64,000 nucleotides of DNA from NCBI GenBank assembly GCA_025210345.1, contig JAOARX010000020.1, positions 33,867-97,866 on the forward strand. Direction: 5' to 3'. Shown piece after piece: positions 26,019 to 34,463 of this stretch. The position numbers and the translations under genes are program-made. The first letter of the stretch is position 1. Each line of letters begins with the position of its first letter. The notes beneath the pieces were generated by a model. That model worked only from the letters and a program-made list of their open reading frames with translations. It was not told the origin of the DNA and made no database searches. Source of the stretch: Pelagimonas sp. (GTDB taxonomy: Bacteria; Pseudomonadota; Alphaproteobacteria; Rhodobacterales; Rhodobacteraceae).

Positions 26019-28184
26019 ATGCGTCGTTTTACCTATGTCATTGCCGCCGCGCTTGCGGCGCTGGGTGTTGAGACAAGTCACGCACAGGAATTGCTGGGCT
26101 TTGACCGGTCAAGCTTTGGCCGCGCGGTGCTGAACCGGACGCAGTCGGCCGGATCCGGTGACATCCAGCTTGAGCTGTCGATTGGCGAATACAACAACGA
26201 ATCCATTACGAATTACTCGGACCAGAGCGTCTTTTCCAAGATGGGGCTAGCGGTTGGGCGGCTGGATATTCTGACCGACAAAGGGGTCTTTCCCTGCACC
26301 GCCTTCATTGTCGACGACAAGCATATTCTGACCAACCACCACTGCGTTCCCGGAATTCTGGAAAATGAACGCGCGGGGGCGTCGCGCATTGACTCGGTCA
26401 TGTTCGTGGCGGGGTATCGTCAGCAGGGGATCGAAGAGAACACCCGGAAATATACGGTCATCCCCACCCCGGTCGAAAGCTCGAAATCGCTGGATTACAC
26501 CGTGCTCGAAGTGCTGGGCGACCCCAGTGCGGATTATGGCACCCTGCGTCTGGCCGCGCTCGATCCGCTGGACGGCGATCCGTTCTGGGTGATTGGCCAC
26601 CCCATGGGTGAGGCCCAGCGCATCAGCCGCGAAAAATGCCGCGCCAACCGGCCCGCCCTGTCGGGGGATCGCCTGCTGCACACCTGTGACACGCTGCCGG
26701 GGAACTCGGGCTCGCCGGTGATTGATGCCTCGACGCAGATGGTGGTGGGGCTGCATCACGCCGGGTCCAGCAAGGATGCGGTGAATTTTGCCATCCCGAT
26801 GAAAAAGATCCTTGATCAAAGCCAGGTGCTGAGCGCCGCGCTGGAAGGGGGCGCACCCGCGCCGCGCCCCGCACCGGCCCCAACCCCTGCACCGGCCCCA
26901 GAGCAAACCGCGGCGCAAGATATTTGCGACGCGCTCTACCAAGAGGCCAAGGCCTATGGCCAGTGCTTTGCCTACAAGGCCTATCTGGATCGCTGCGACA
27001 GCCACCCGTTTGCCATCATCGCCAAGGGCTATGTCGCATCAGAATGCGCGACGCCCAGCCCAGCCCCCCAGCCCGCCCCGGTCACCCAGGGCCCGCGCCG
27101 TCCGTGGTGCACATCGGCCAGCCTGAACGCGACGGAACGTGCGATCTGTAACAGCGATCAACTGGCGGCTTTGGACGCGCAACTGGAAACCGCCTATCGC
27201 GGCCAATCGGGGCGCAGCAGCGCAGCGCAGCAGGGCACCTGGCTGCGCCAGACCCGCAATTCCTGCGGATCCAACGAAAGCTGCATCGCCGAGGTCGTGC
27301 GCCAGCGCATTTCCTATCTGAATGGCTCGCCCGCGCCGCGGGTCACGTCGCCCGCCGCGGGAACCAAGCTGGTGGCGGGCAATTACCGCCTGTCCGACAG
27401 CCATTGCTATATCGTCACCGCCTCACGTCCCGATCTGGGACAGGCGCGCGATTTCGTGAACCAATGGTTCCCCGGTCGCAAGGGCATCCGCATCTTCCTG
27501 TCGCAAAACGGCTATTACGGCATCACGCTGCAGGTGGTGGCCAAGGACGAATCCAACTGGATCCTGAGCCGCCTCAAAAGCCAGAACACCATCCCCGGCG
27601 ACAGCTATTGCTCATCGGGGCGCAACTTTGTGCAAGAGGTGGTCTCGACCTCGAACTTTTCGTCCGGGATCGGCTCGGGCTCGGGTGGGCTGACGCTTCA
27701 GGGGCAGACCATGTATGTCGACAACAATGACGCGGGCGGGTTGAACCTGCGGTCCGGACCCGGCACGCAATATGACGATTTTGCCGAACTGGCCCCCGGC
27801 ACGCAGGTGACGGTCACCCGCTGGTCCGGAGACTGGGCCAATATCCGGTCGCAAACCGGGCAAAGCGGCTGGGTCTATGGGCCGCTTTTGACATCGCGCA
27901 AACCCTATGTCCAAAACTGCTGGGCCCGCGTTGTGCGCCTGTCACCGATCAGCCAGTACAACCGATCCACCGGGGCGGGCTTTTTGAACGTGCGCTCAAA
28001 GGCCAGCACCAAGGGCCGCATCCTGACCGAAGTCTATCTGAACGACACCGTCCGGGTCATCGCCCAAAAGAACGGCTGGGCCCGCATTCAATGCCAGTCC
28101 GGCCAGTGCCAATCCCCCTATCGCGGGGATGCCTCGGCCATTGGCTGGTCCTCGGCCAAATATCTTTCCATTCAATGTAATTAG
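26019..28184 (+). CDS. Secreted trypsin-like protease with DUF1311, SPOR-like and two SH3 domains
   Basis: ATG 26019 opens a signal peptide (MRRFTYVIAAALAALG, cleavage near SHA-Q); 721 residues. Residues 60-265 form an S1B/V8-like trypsin fold with His108 (TNHHC), Asp159 (SLDYTVLEV) and Ser230 (GNSGSP). After a Pro/Ala linker come a Cys-rich segment (CDALYQEAKAYGQCFAYKAY), an LprI/DUF1311-type domain (CTSASLNATERAICNSD ... NSCGSNESCIAEVV), and a SPOR-like region (ARDFVNQWFPGRKGIRIFL). Two SH3b domains follow (GGLNLRSGPGTQYDDFAEL; FLNVRSKASTKGRILTE). SH3b and SPOR domains suggest cell-wall contact. It heads a three-gene operon. The protease target is unknown. Confidence 0.85.
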   Translation: MRRFTYVIAAALAALGVETSHAQELLGFDRSSFGRAVLNRTQSAGSGDIQLELSIGEYNNESITNYSDQSVFSKMGLAVGRLDILTDKGVFPCTAFIVDDKHILTNHHCVPGILENERAGASRIDSVMFVAGYRQQGIEENTRKYTVIPTPVESSKSLDYTVLEVLGDPSADYGTLRLAALDPLDGDPFWVIGHPMGEAQRISREKCRANRPALSGDRLLHTCDTLPGNSGSPVIDASTQMVVGLHHAGSSKDAVNFAIPMKKILDQSQVLSAALEGGAPAPRPAPAPTPAPAPEQTAAQDICDALYQEAKAYGQCFAYKAYLDRCDSHPFAIIAKGYVASECATPSPAPQPAPVTQGPRRPWCTSASLNATERAICNSDQLAALDAQLETAYRGQSGRSSAAQQGTWLRQTRNSCGSNESCIAEVVRQRISYLNGSPAPRVTSPAAGTKLVAGNYRLSDSHCYIVTASRPDLGQARDFVNQWFPGRKGIRIFLSQNGYYGITLQVVAKDESNWILSRLKSQNTIPGDSYCSSGRNFVQEVVSTSNFSSGIGSGSGGLTLQGQTMYVDNNDAGGLNLRSGPGTQYDDFAELAPGTQVTVTRWSGDWANIRSQTGQSGWVYGPLLTSRKPYVQNCWARVVRLSPISQYNRSTGAGFLNVRSKASTKGRILTEVYLNDTVRVIAQKNGWARIQCQSGQCQSPYRGDASAIGWSSAKYLSIQCN

Positions 28185-28233
28185 GGGGGCGTCCCCCCAA
28201 CCACAGCCCATGCCAGACAGCCGGAGCTTTGAT

Positions 28234-30618
28234 ATGAACAGGTTTTTGAAACAGTCCCTTGCCGCGCTTGCCATGGTTGGTCCCCTCTTGGTTGGTCCAG
28301 CTTGGGCCAGCGACGTGATGCCCCTGCCTCAAGGTGCCACGGATCAGGACAAGGCGGTCTATGCCGTGCTCGACAAACACTGTGCGCGCTGTCACCAGGA
28401 AGGCCTGTTGAAAGAGGGCATGACCAGCTCAAAATCCGGCTTTGGCCATGTGCTGGACCTGGCGCGCCTGGCGCAGGATACGAAATATGTGATCCAGGGC
28501 GATGCGATGAAATCGCAGCTTTATGACGTGATCGGCCAATATTCCTTTCCGGCGATGCCGGATGATTGCCTTGAGCCATCCTGTTTCCCGACCGATGCCG
28601 AAATGGCCGTTGTGGCGGATTGGATCACCGCCCTGGCGGATCAGGCCCCGCCCGCGCGCGAATTCGTGTCTTTGACCGAATTGCACCGCATGGCGCATGA
28701 CGATCTTCAGGCCCAGCCCACCAACCGCCGCGACCGCATCCGCTATCTGTCACTGCACACCATCTGGAACGACCAGACCGTCAGCGCCGAGAACTATGAG
28801 GGTTATCGTCAGGCGACGATCAAGCTGATCAATGCGCTCAGCTGGAACCCGGTGCCGTTCAAATTCGAAAAGGTCGATGACCACGGCGTGCTGATCCGGG
28901 TGTTCATGCCCGATGTGAACTGGACCCATGCGAAATGGAACCTGCTTGAGGCGCGCTATCCCTATGCGATGACCAGCGACACGGACCCCTATCTGCGCCC
29001 GCTGATGCAGCTGACCGGGACACGGGTGCCGATCCTGCGCGCGGATTGGTTCGCGGCCACGGCCTCGGTTTCGCCATTGTATTACGACCTGCTGGGGCTG
29101 CCCGATACGGTGGCGGGGCTTGAGCGCCTGTTGGGCATCGACCTCAACCGCAACATTCGCGATGAACAGGTGGTGCGCGCGGGGTTCCAGAACTCGGGCG
29201 TGTCCACCAACAACCGCCTGATCGAGCGCCACGCCATGGGCACCGGCATGTTCTGGACCTCTTACGACTTTGCGGGCTCGGTCGGACGGCAGAGCTTTTT
29301 CGAATACCCGCTGGGACCAAAAGAGGTCTACGGCGAAACCCATGCGTTTTTGCATGACGGGGGGGAATCGATCTTTACCCTGCCCAATGGGTTCCACGCC
29401 TATTACCTGAACACCGCCGAAGGCGCGCGTCTGGACGTCGGCCCCACCGCCATTGTGCGTGATGATGACTATCCCGATGGCACCGGCGAAGTGGTCAATG
29501 GGATCTCTTGTATTTCCTGCCATTCCAAGGGCATACGCCTGAACGAAGATGCGGTGCGCGATGTGGCGATGAACAATTTCGCCCTGCCCGACACCGTCCG
29601 CCAGACCATCGCCGCGATCTATCCGGGACAGGATGTGGTGTCGGATTGGTTCGCCCGCGACACCCAGGACTTTGCCCGCGCCCTCACTGCGGCCGGGGTT
29701 GATCCCGAAGGCACGGCGGGCGGGCTTGAACCAGTGCGCGGGCTGTTTGTCTATCACGTTGATCGCTTTATCAGCTTTGAACAGGCGGCCAATGAACTGG
29801 GGCTCACCCCAGAAGAGATGACCGCGCGGGCGGGGTTTGGCGGCATGGATATGGCTGGGCTGATCAGCCGGCTGCACCAATCCCCCATCGCCCGCGATGA
29901 GTGGTCTGCCGCCTATCCCGTGCTGCTGGAACGGCTGACCGAATATGCGGCGCTGGACACGGGCCACCGCAGCACCGCACAGCTGAGCCACACGGTGCAA
30001 AAGGTGGTGCAGGGCACCGATTACGCCCCCACGCACAGCACGCCGCCCGCCGCGAAACAGCACCACGCCCCCACCAGCTATGCGGATGCGCAGCAGGCCC
30101 CGGCCTATGATCCGACCCAGCATTCGGTGGCGGCGCAAAGCCATCTGACGATCTATACCGACAAGCCCAGCTATAAGGTGGGCGAAGGGCTGCGCGTGAT
30201 CATTGAACCGCGTCAGGATTGTCGCCTGACCCTGATCAGCCTGGATGACAAGCACCGCAGCTGTGTGTTGTATCCCTTCCCCGGCCTTGAGGACATCGTG
30301 ATCAAAGGCGGCAGCCAATATGTCTTTCCGCCGCGCGGCACGCTGAAAACCACCGAACCGGGGCTTGAGACCATTTTGGCGGTGTGCAACGGCTCGGATC
30401 AGGCGATCCATGCGGAACGCGCGGGCTATGAGCCCGTGTCCTGCGCCGCCCAGACCCCGGCCACGGGCCATTACAACACGGTGGTGAAAGAGGTGCTGGC
30501 GCTGGATCTGGGGGACAATGACACCCCCGCCGCCAGCGGCACCACCTATCGCGCCCTGTCAGATCACAACCCCGCAGTGACCAAAGCCACGGTCTCGGTT
30601 CCTGTGCTGGCCCATTAA
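28234..30618 (+). CDS. Secreted protein with two c-type heme sites and C-terminal DUF4384
   Basis: ATG 28234 (GGAG upstream) starts a signal peptide ending PAWA-S; 794 residues. The first heme site is CARCH (50-54), in a cytochrome-c-like N-terminal domain; the second is CISCH (426-430), after a large middle region with motifs such as HDGGESIFTLPNGFHAYYLN. That region recalls the large cytochrome-containing proteins of planctomycetes. The C-terminal part (SYKVGEGLRVIIEPRQDCRL ... LYPFPG) resembles DUF4384, a beta-sandwich common in secreted or caspase-linked proteins. Forty-nine bases separate it from the protease gene, including a G6/C6 hairpin (28184-28198). Electron donor and acceptor are unknown. 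Confidence 0.78.
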   Translation: MNRFLKQSLAALAMVGPLLVGPAWASDVMPLPQGATDQDKAVYAVLDKHCARCHQEGLLKEGMTSSKSGFGHVLDLARLAQDTKYVIQGDAMKSQLYDVIGQYSFPAMPDDCLEPSCFPTDAEMAVVADWITALADQAPPAREFVSLTELHRMAHDDLQAQPTNRRDRIRYLSLHTIWNDQTVSAENYEGYRQATIKLINALSWNPVPFKFEKVDDHGVLIRVFMPDVNWTHAKWNLLEARYPYAMTSDTDPYLRPLMQLTGTRVPILRADWFAATASVSPLYYDLLGLPDTVAGLERLLGIDLNRNIRDEQVVRAGFQNSGVSTNNRLIERHAMGTGMFWTSYDFAGSVGRQSFFEYPLGPKEVYGETHAFLHDGGESIFTLPNGFHAYYLNTAEGARLDVGPTAIVRDDDYPDGTGEVVNGISCISCHSKGIRLNEDAVRDVAMNNFALPDTVRQTIAAIYPGQDVVSDWFARDTQDFARALTAAGVDPEGTAGGLEPVRGLFVYHVDRFISFEQAANELGLTPEEMTARAGFGGMDMAGLISRLHQSPIARDEWSAAYPVLLERLTEYAALDTGHRSTAQLSHTVQKVVQGTDYAPTHSTPPAAKQHHAPTSYADAQQAPAYDPTQHSVAAQSHLTIYTDKPSYKVGEGLRVIIEPRQDCRLTLISLDDKHRSCVLYPFPGLEDIVIKGGSQYVFPPRGTLKTTEPGLETILAVCNGSDQAIHAERAGYEPVSCAAQTPATGHYNTVVKEVLALDLGDNDTPAASGTTYRALSDHNPAVTKATVSVPVLAH

Positions 30619-30628
30619 GGAGACGGAC

Positions 30629-31351
30629 ATGAGGCATCTTCTGTTGGTGGCAACCCTTTGCCTGCCGGGGCTCGCATTGGCCCAGACAACCGAGCTGTAC
30701 ATCCCCGGCACCACGCAGGCGCCACAGGCGGCCGAATCCCCGGCTGCGGCCTCACCCATGGCGCGCTGTCTGAAAACCGCCGATCCCGCCGCCTGCGCCG
30801 GGGTTCAGGCCGACCCCAGTGTTCCGGTTCTGGAAAATGCCCTGCCGGATATTCAGGTGGAAACCCTGATCCTTGACCTGAACGGCGGTGCGCCCACGGT
30901 CAGCAAACAGGCCCCGGCGCAGGCCCCCAGCTATGATGCCCCGCCGCCCACCAAGGGGAAGGTGTCTTACCCCTCCGTGGCCATCACCATCGAGTTCGAT
31001 TTCAACTCGGACCGGATCCGGGGTGATCAGCTGGGCAAGATTTTCAACCTGATCAACGCGCTACAGGATCCGACCTTGGCGGGCACCGCCTATGCCGTCA
31101 TCGGCCATACGGATGCCAAAGGCAGGGCGGCCTATAACTGTGAGCTGTCGCAGCGCCGCGCCGGAACCGTGGCCCAGGCCCTGCGCGACGCCTACGTCAC
31201 GGTGCCGCTCTATCCCGTGGGATTTGGCGAACATGCGTTGAAAAACACCTATGACCCGCACGCCGCGGAAAACCGCCGCGTGACCTTTTTGCGCCTGCCG
31301 CATCCGCCGAACAGCATTCTGGACGCGGCCTATCGCACGTGTGGATACTGA
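30629..31351 (+). CDS. OmpA-family peptidoglycan-binding protein
   Basis: The 240-residue protein has a signal peptide (MRHLLLVATLCLPGLALA-Q) and a low-complexity Ala/Pro linker. Its C-terminal OmpA-like domain includes IEFDFNSDRIRGDQLGKI, VIGHTDAKGRAAYNCELSQR and ENRRVTFLRL. It should sit in the periplasm bound to peptidoglycan. The gap to the heme/DUF4384 gene is 10 bases with a GGAGA site, so they are co-transcribed. It may anchor the protease and heme protein at the wall. Its 3' end overlaps the convergent FAD oxidoreductase stop by 22 bases. Confidence 0.9.
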   Translation: MRHLLLVATLCLPGLALAQTTELYIPGTTQAPQAAESPAAASPMARCLKTADPAACAGVQADPSVPVLENALPDIQVETLILDLNGGAPTVSKQAPAQAPSYDAPPPTKGKVSYPSVAITIEFDFNSDRIRGDQLGKIFNLINALQDPTLAGTAYAVIGHTDAKGRAAYNCELSQRRAGTVAQALRDAYVTVPLYPVGFGEHALKNTYDPHAAENRRVTFLRLPHPPNSILDAAYRTCGY

Positions 31352-32775
31352 TATGACCCGGCGGGCGGGATCAGCTTGCCGGGGTTCAGCGTTCCCTTGG
31401 GGTCCAGCGCGGATTTGATCGCGCGCATCATCTCCAGCGCCACCGGGTCTTTGTGCCGCGCCATCGAGCCCAGTTTTGAGCTGCCCACCCCATGTTCGGC
31501 GGAAAACGTACCGCCAAGCGACAGGGTCACGCCCTCCATATCCTCAAGCATCTGGTCCAACAGGGCCGGATCGTCACGCGTGGGCAGCAGCACATAGTGG
31601 ATATTGCCATCCCCCAGATGCGCGACCCAGAGGGCCTCGACCTTGGGATCCAGCTCTTGGGCCTTGGCATGGGCCTGCTCCAAAAACGCCTCGACACGGT
31701 CCAGGGGCACAGCCACGTCACCAATCACCAGAGGTTTGCGGTTGAACGACACCTCGGCGGCGGCTTCGCGCCGGGCCCACATGTCCTGACGCTGCTGATC
31801 TGATTGGGCGACGACCGCATCCAGCACCGCCCCCTCTTCGAATAATGCGCCCAGCACCTCTTCGAGATAGGTGGCCAGCGGCACCTGCCCCGCTTCATCC
31901 ATGGTGACATCGCGCGGCGCGGTCGCGCCCAGTTCAACAAGGATGTTCACCCCATAGTCCTGATCAAAGGCCGGGCGCGTGTCGGGATGCAGCCGGGCGT
32001 ATTCGCGCATGTAGGCGGCGGGCATGAATTCAAAGGCTTCGACCGCGCCGCCGGTGACATCCTGCAACCGGTTCAACAGCGCCAGCGCCGAGCCCACCGT
32101 CGGCACCGCCACCATGGCCGTGGCAAAGGCGCGGGGTTTGGGGACCAGTTTCACCACTGCGGCGGTGATGATGCCCAGGGTCCCCTCGGAGCCGATCAAC
32201 AGGTGGCGCAGGTCATAGCCGGTGTTGTTCTTGTGCAGCTCGCTCATCAGATCGACCACGCGACCATCGGCCAGAACCGCCTCAAGCCCCAGCACCAGAT
32301 CGCGGGTATTGCCATGCCGCAGCACGTTTGAGCCCCCGGCATTGGTGGCCAATATCCCGCCCATGCGCGCAGATCCCTTGGCGCCAAAGGTCATGGGAAA
32401 GCTGAGATCATGTGGATCAACCGCGTCATGCAGATCGCTCAGGATCACCCCGGCCTCGACAATGGCCAGCCGGGCGTCAGGCCGGATGTCGCGCACCGCG
32501 TTCAGGCGATCCAGCGACAGCATCACCGCGCCCTGCGCCCGGGTTCCGCCCGCCAGCCCCGTGTGCCCGGACACCGGAACCACCGCGACGCCCGCCGCAT
32601 TCAACAACCGCAGTGCATCCGACACCTGTTGCGTGTCGCGCGGGCGCACAACGCACAAGGGTGTCCATTGGTATTGCCCGGTCCAATCCTGCATCCAGGG
32701 CGCCATATCGTCGCCAAGGGTGATGGCCTCGGGGCCAAGGGCCTCGGCCAGGGCGCTCAGGATTTGCGCGGTCAT
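31330..32775 (-). CDS. FAD-binding oxidoreductase (GlcD/D-lactate dehydrogenase-like)
   Basis: The 481-residue protein has the PCMH FAD-binding region (PVSGHTGLAGGTRAQGAVML, MGGILATNAGGSNVLRHG, LIGSEGTLGIITAAVVKLVP) and the C-terminal FAD-oxidase cap with HLGDGNIHY and EHGVGSSKLG. This matches 2-hydroxyacid dehydrogenases such as GlcD, Dld and D-2-hydroxyglutarate dehydrogenase. It oxidises a D-2-hydroxyacid, probably passing electrons to quinone or ETF. GlcE and GlcF are absent, so a stand-alone D-lactate or D-2-hydroxyglutarate enzyme is more likely than glycolate oxidase. It follows the SRPBCC gene with a one-base gap. Confidence 0.9.
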   Translation of the reverse strand: MTAQILSALAEALGPEAITLGDDMAPWMQDWTGQYQWTPLCVVRPRDTQQVSDALRLLNAAGVAVVPVSGHTGLAGGTRAQGAVMLSLDRLNAVRDIRPDARLAIVEAGVILSDLHDAVDPHDLSFPMTFGAKGSARMGGILATNAGGSNVLRHGNTRDLVLGLEAVLADGRVVDLMSELHKNNTGYDLRHLLIGSEGTLGIITAAVVKLVPKPRAFATAMVAVPTVGSALALLNRLQDVTGGAVEAFEFMPAAYMREYARLHPDTRPAFDQDYGVNILVELGATAPRDVTMDEAGQVPLATYLEEVLGALFEEGAVLDAVVAQSDQQRQDMWARREAAAEVSFNRKPLVIGDVAVPLDRVEAFLEQAHAKAQELDPKVEALWVAHLGDGNIHYVLLPTRDDPALLDQMLEDMEGVTLSLGGTFSAEHGVGSSKLGSMARHKDPVALEMMRAIKSALDPKGTLNPGKLIPPAGSYQYPHVR

Positions 32776-32776
32776 C

Positions 32777-33244
32777 TTACATCGCCCGGCGCAGCTTATC
32801 TTCGAGATCGCGCGCCATCACCCCCATGCGCACGCGAAAGCGCTTATCCACGCCCCCTTTGGCCAGCTTCAGCGACTGCACCAAAAGACGCGACGACAGG
32901 GTTTTCGGCGCCAGCTCGGCTTCGACGCTGATGCGGGTGCGCGCCCGGCTGAGCGCCACGAAATCCACCACAAGACGCACCTCAAGCCCGCCCGTCACCG
33001 TGTCAAAAATCATCTGCTCAGGCGCGGCAAAGCGGGTCAGCGCGATATTCGCCGCGCGCTTTTTGCCGCGAAAGTCAAAACCGGCGCGCCATGTGCGCCC
33101 CTCGCCCATCACCGTCCCCTCAGAGACCCGTTGAACATCAAGCCCCCGGCGCAGCGCCTGACGCTCATGGGCTTCGAAATCCGATAGCTCCGCAAAAACG
33201 CGGTCCAGAGGGGCTTCGATATCTTCGCGGGCGGTCAGTTTCAT
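32777..33244 (-). CDS. SRPBCC family protein
   Basis: The 155-residue protein starts MKLTAREDIEAPLDRVFAEL and has the pattern of the START-like SRPBCC fold: N-terminal strand, helix, long sheet, and a C-terminal helix (SLKLAKGGVDKRFRVRMGVM). It is cytosolic, with no catalytic motif. It is translationally close to the downstream FAD oxidoreductase (1-base gap), so the two may share a transcript. The ligand is unknown. Confidence 0.8.
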   Translation of the reverse strand: MKLTAREDIEAPLDRVFAELSDFEAHERQALRRGLDVQRVSEGTVMGEGRTWRAGFDFRGKKRAANIALTRFAAPEQMIFDTVTGGLEVRLVVDFVALSRARTRISVEAELAPKTLSSRLLVQSLKLAKGGVDKRFRVRMGVMARDLEDKLRRAM

Positions 33245-33297
33245 GCGCGGACCTCAGGTACGGTTTGGGGTGTTTCTGTTTGGGCGACAGTCTGCCC

Positions 33298-34263
33298 CTA
33301 ATCCAGCCGATCCGCCAGCCAGTTTCGCAAAAGAAAATGGGCAATTGCGCCTTTTCTTGCGGGCAACACATCCGGATTGTTTCCCGCAAAGGCATCGGCG
33401 ATCTCTTCGCGGGTCATCCAGCGCACATCGTCCATTTCTTCGGGGTCGATTTTGATCTCGTCGCTGATCGCCTCTCCGTGGCAGCCAAACATCAGCGACG
33501 ACGGAAAGGCCCAGGGCTGGCTGGCAAGATAGCGCACGGCGCCCACGCGCACGCCCGCCTCTTCCCAGGTTTCGCGCCGCACCGCCGCTTCGATCGTTTC
33601 CCCCGGTTCCACAAAGCCCGCAAGGCAGGAATACATCCCCTTGGGCCAGCCGGGCGAACGCCCCATCAGGGTCTTGTTGCCCCGGGTGATCAGCATGATC
33701 GCAACCGGATCGGTGCGCGGGAAATGATGCGCGCCACAGGCCGGACAGATGCGTTCCCACCCGGCCTTGTGCACGACGCTGGGCGCGCCACATTGGGCGC
33801 AAAACCCATGGGTTTTATGCCACGACCCAATGGCCCGCGCGGTGGCGGCCAGTTCCGCATCGCGCGCGTTCAGGCGGGTCATGATCATGCGCAATTCAGC
33901 AAAGCGCGCGTCGGGGACCCGGGGGTGCACCTGTTCGCTGGCATCGACAAAGGCGGTCAGGCTGTGTTCATCCAGATCCTCGGGCGCCCAGTGCGAAATA
34001 TCATGGGCAAAGATGGCCCCCGCCTCTTCGCGCCCCAGCAAAACGGGTTCCTGCCCGGCATGCGCCATGATCGGGTGATCCAGCGGCAGCCGCACAAGCT
34101 CAAGCCCCCGCTCTCCGCGCACCAGGGGCTTGCCGCGCCACAAAACAATGCAGCGGGTCGCCCCGTCGTTGGCCAAGGCCGCCAGTGCCGGGATATCCCC
34201 GCGCAGCTCTGCCGCGCGATCAAGCCCCGATCCCCCGAATGTTACCTCTTCTGCATGTCGCAT
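33298..34263 (-). CDS. nudC: NAD(+) diphosphatase (NADH pyrophosphatase)
   Basis: The 321-residue protein starts at ATG 34263 (MRHAEEVTFGGSG), with a G-rich site upstream; the longer frame adds 37 non-conserved residues. A zinc ribbon at about residues 155-177 (CAQCG ... CPACGAHHFPRTDPVAI) precedes a Nudix box at about 215-237 (GFVEPGETIEAAVRRE ... EEAG). This is the NudC order. It cleaves NAD(H) to NMN(H) and AMP and removes NAD caps from RNA. It is cytosolic. Confidence 0.95.
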   Translation of the reverse strand: MRHAEEVTFGGSGLDRAAELRGDIPALAALANDGATRCIVLWRGKPLVRGERGLELVRLPLDHPIMAHAGQEPVLLGREEAGAIFAHDISHWAPEDLDEHSLTAFVDASEQVHPRVPDARFAELRMIMTRLNARDAELAATARAIGSWHKTHGFCAQCGAPSVVHKAGWERICPACGAHHFPRTDPVAIMLITRGNKTLMGRSPGWPKGMYSCLAGFVEPGETIEAAVRRETWEEAGVRVGAVRYLASQPWAFPSSLMFGCHGEAISDEIKIDPEEMDDVRWMTREEIADAFAGNNPDVLPARKGAIAHFLLRNWLADRLD

Positions 34264-34396
34264 GGCGCCCCCCTGTCTTGCGCGCACCCTGACGGGTTCT
34301 GGCAAAAGGTGCAATGCGGGGCCTGAGGTCAGGACCTTAAGGGAATGCTTGTGCGACTCGCTCAACCAGAGCATGATTTTCCCATTCCAGCCCCCA

Positions 34397-34414
34397 CTGT
34401 CACACCCCTGTCAT
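34397..34414 (+). promoter_or_regulatory. Pho box upstream of cpdB
   Basis: CTGTCAC-ACCC-CTGTCAT is a near-perfect tandem of the PhoB 7-mer CTGTCAT with the standard 4-base spacer. It lies on the coding strand, 50 bases before the cpdB start. It predicts phosphate-starvation induction of the exported nucleotidase. Confidence 0.75.
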
Positions 34415-34463
34415 TGCACCGGGGCTAATCAAGGCGCTGACATTCTTCAATCGAGGTATTCCA

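Noticed and set aside
28750..30471. 573-codon minus-strand frame
   Set aside because: Antisense of the heme/DUF4384 gene, with His/Gly/Arg-rich composition typical of shadow frames in GC-rich DNA and no recognisable motif.
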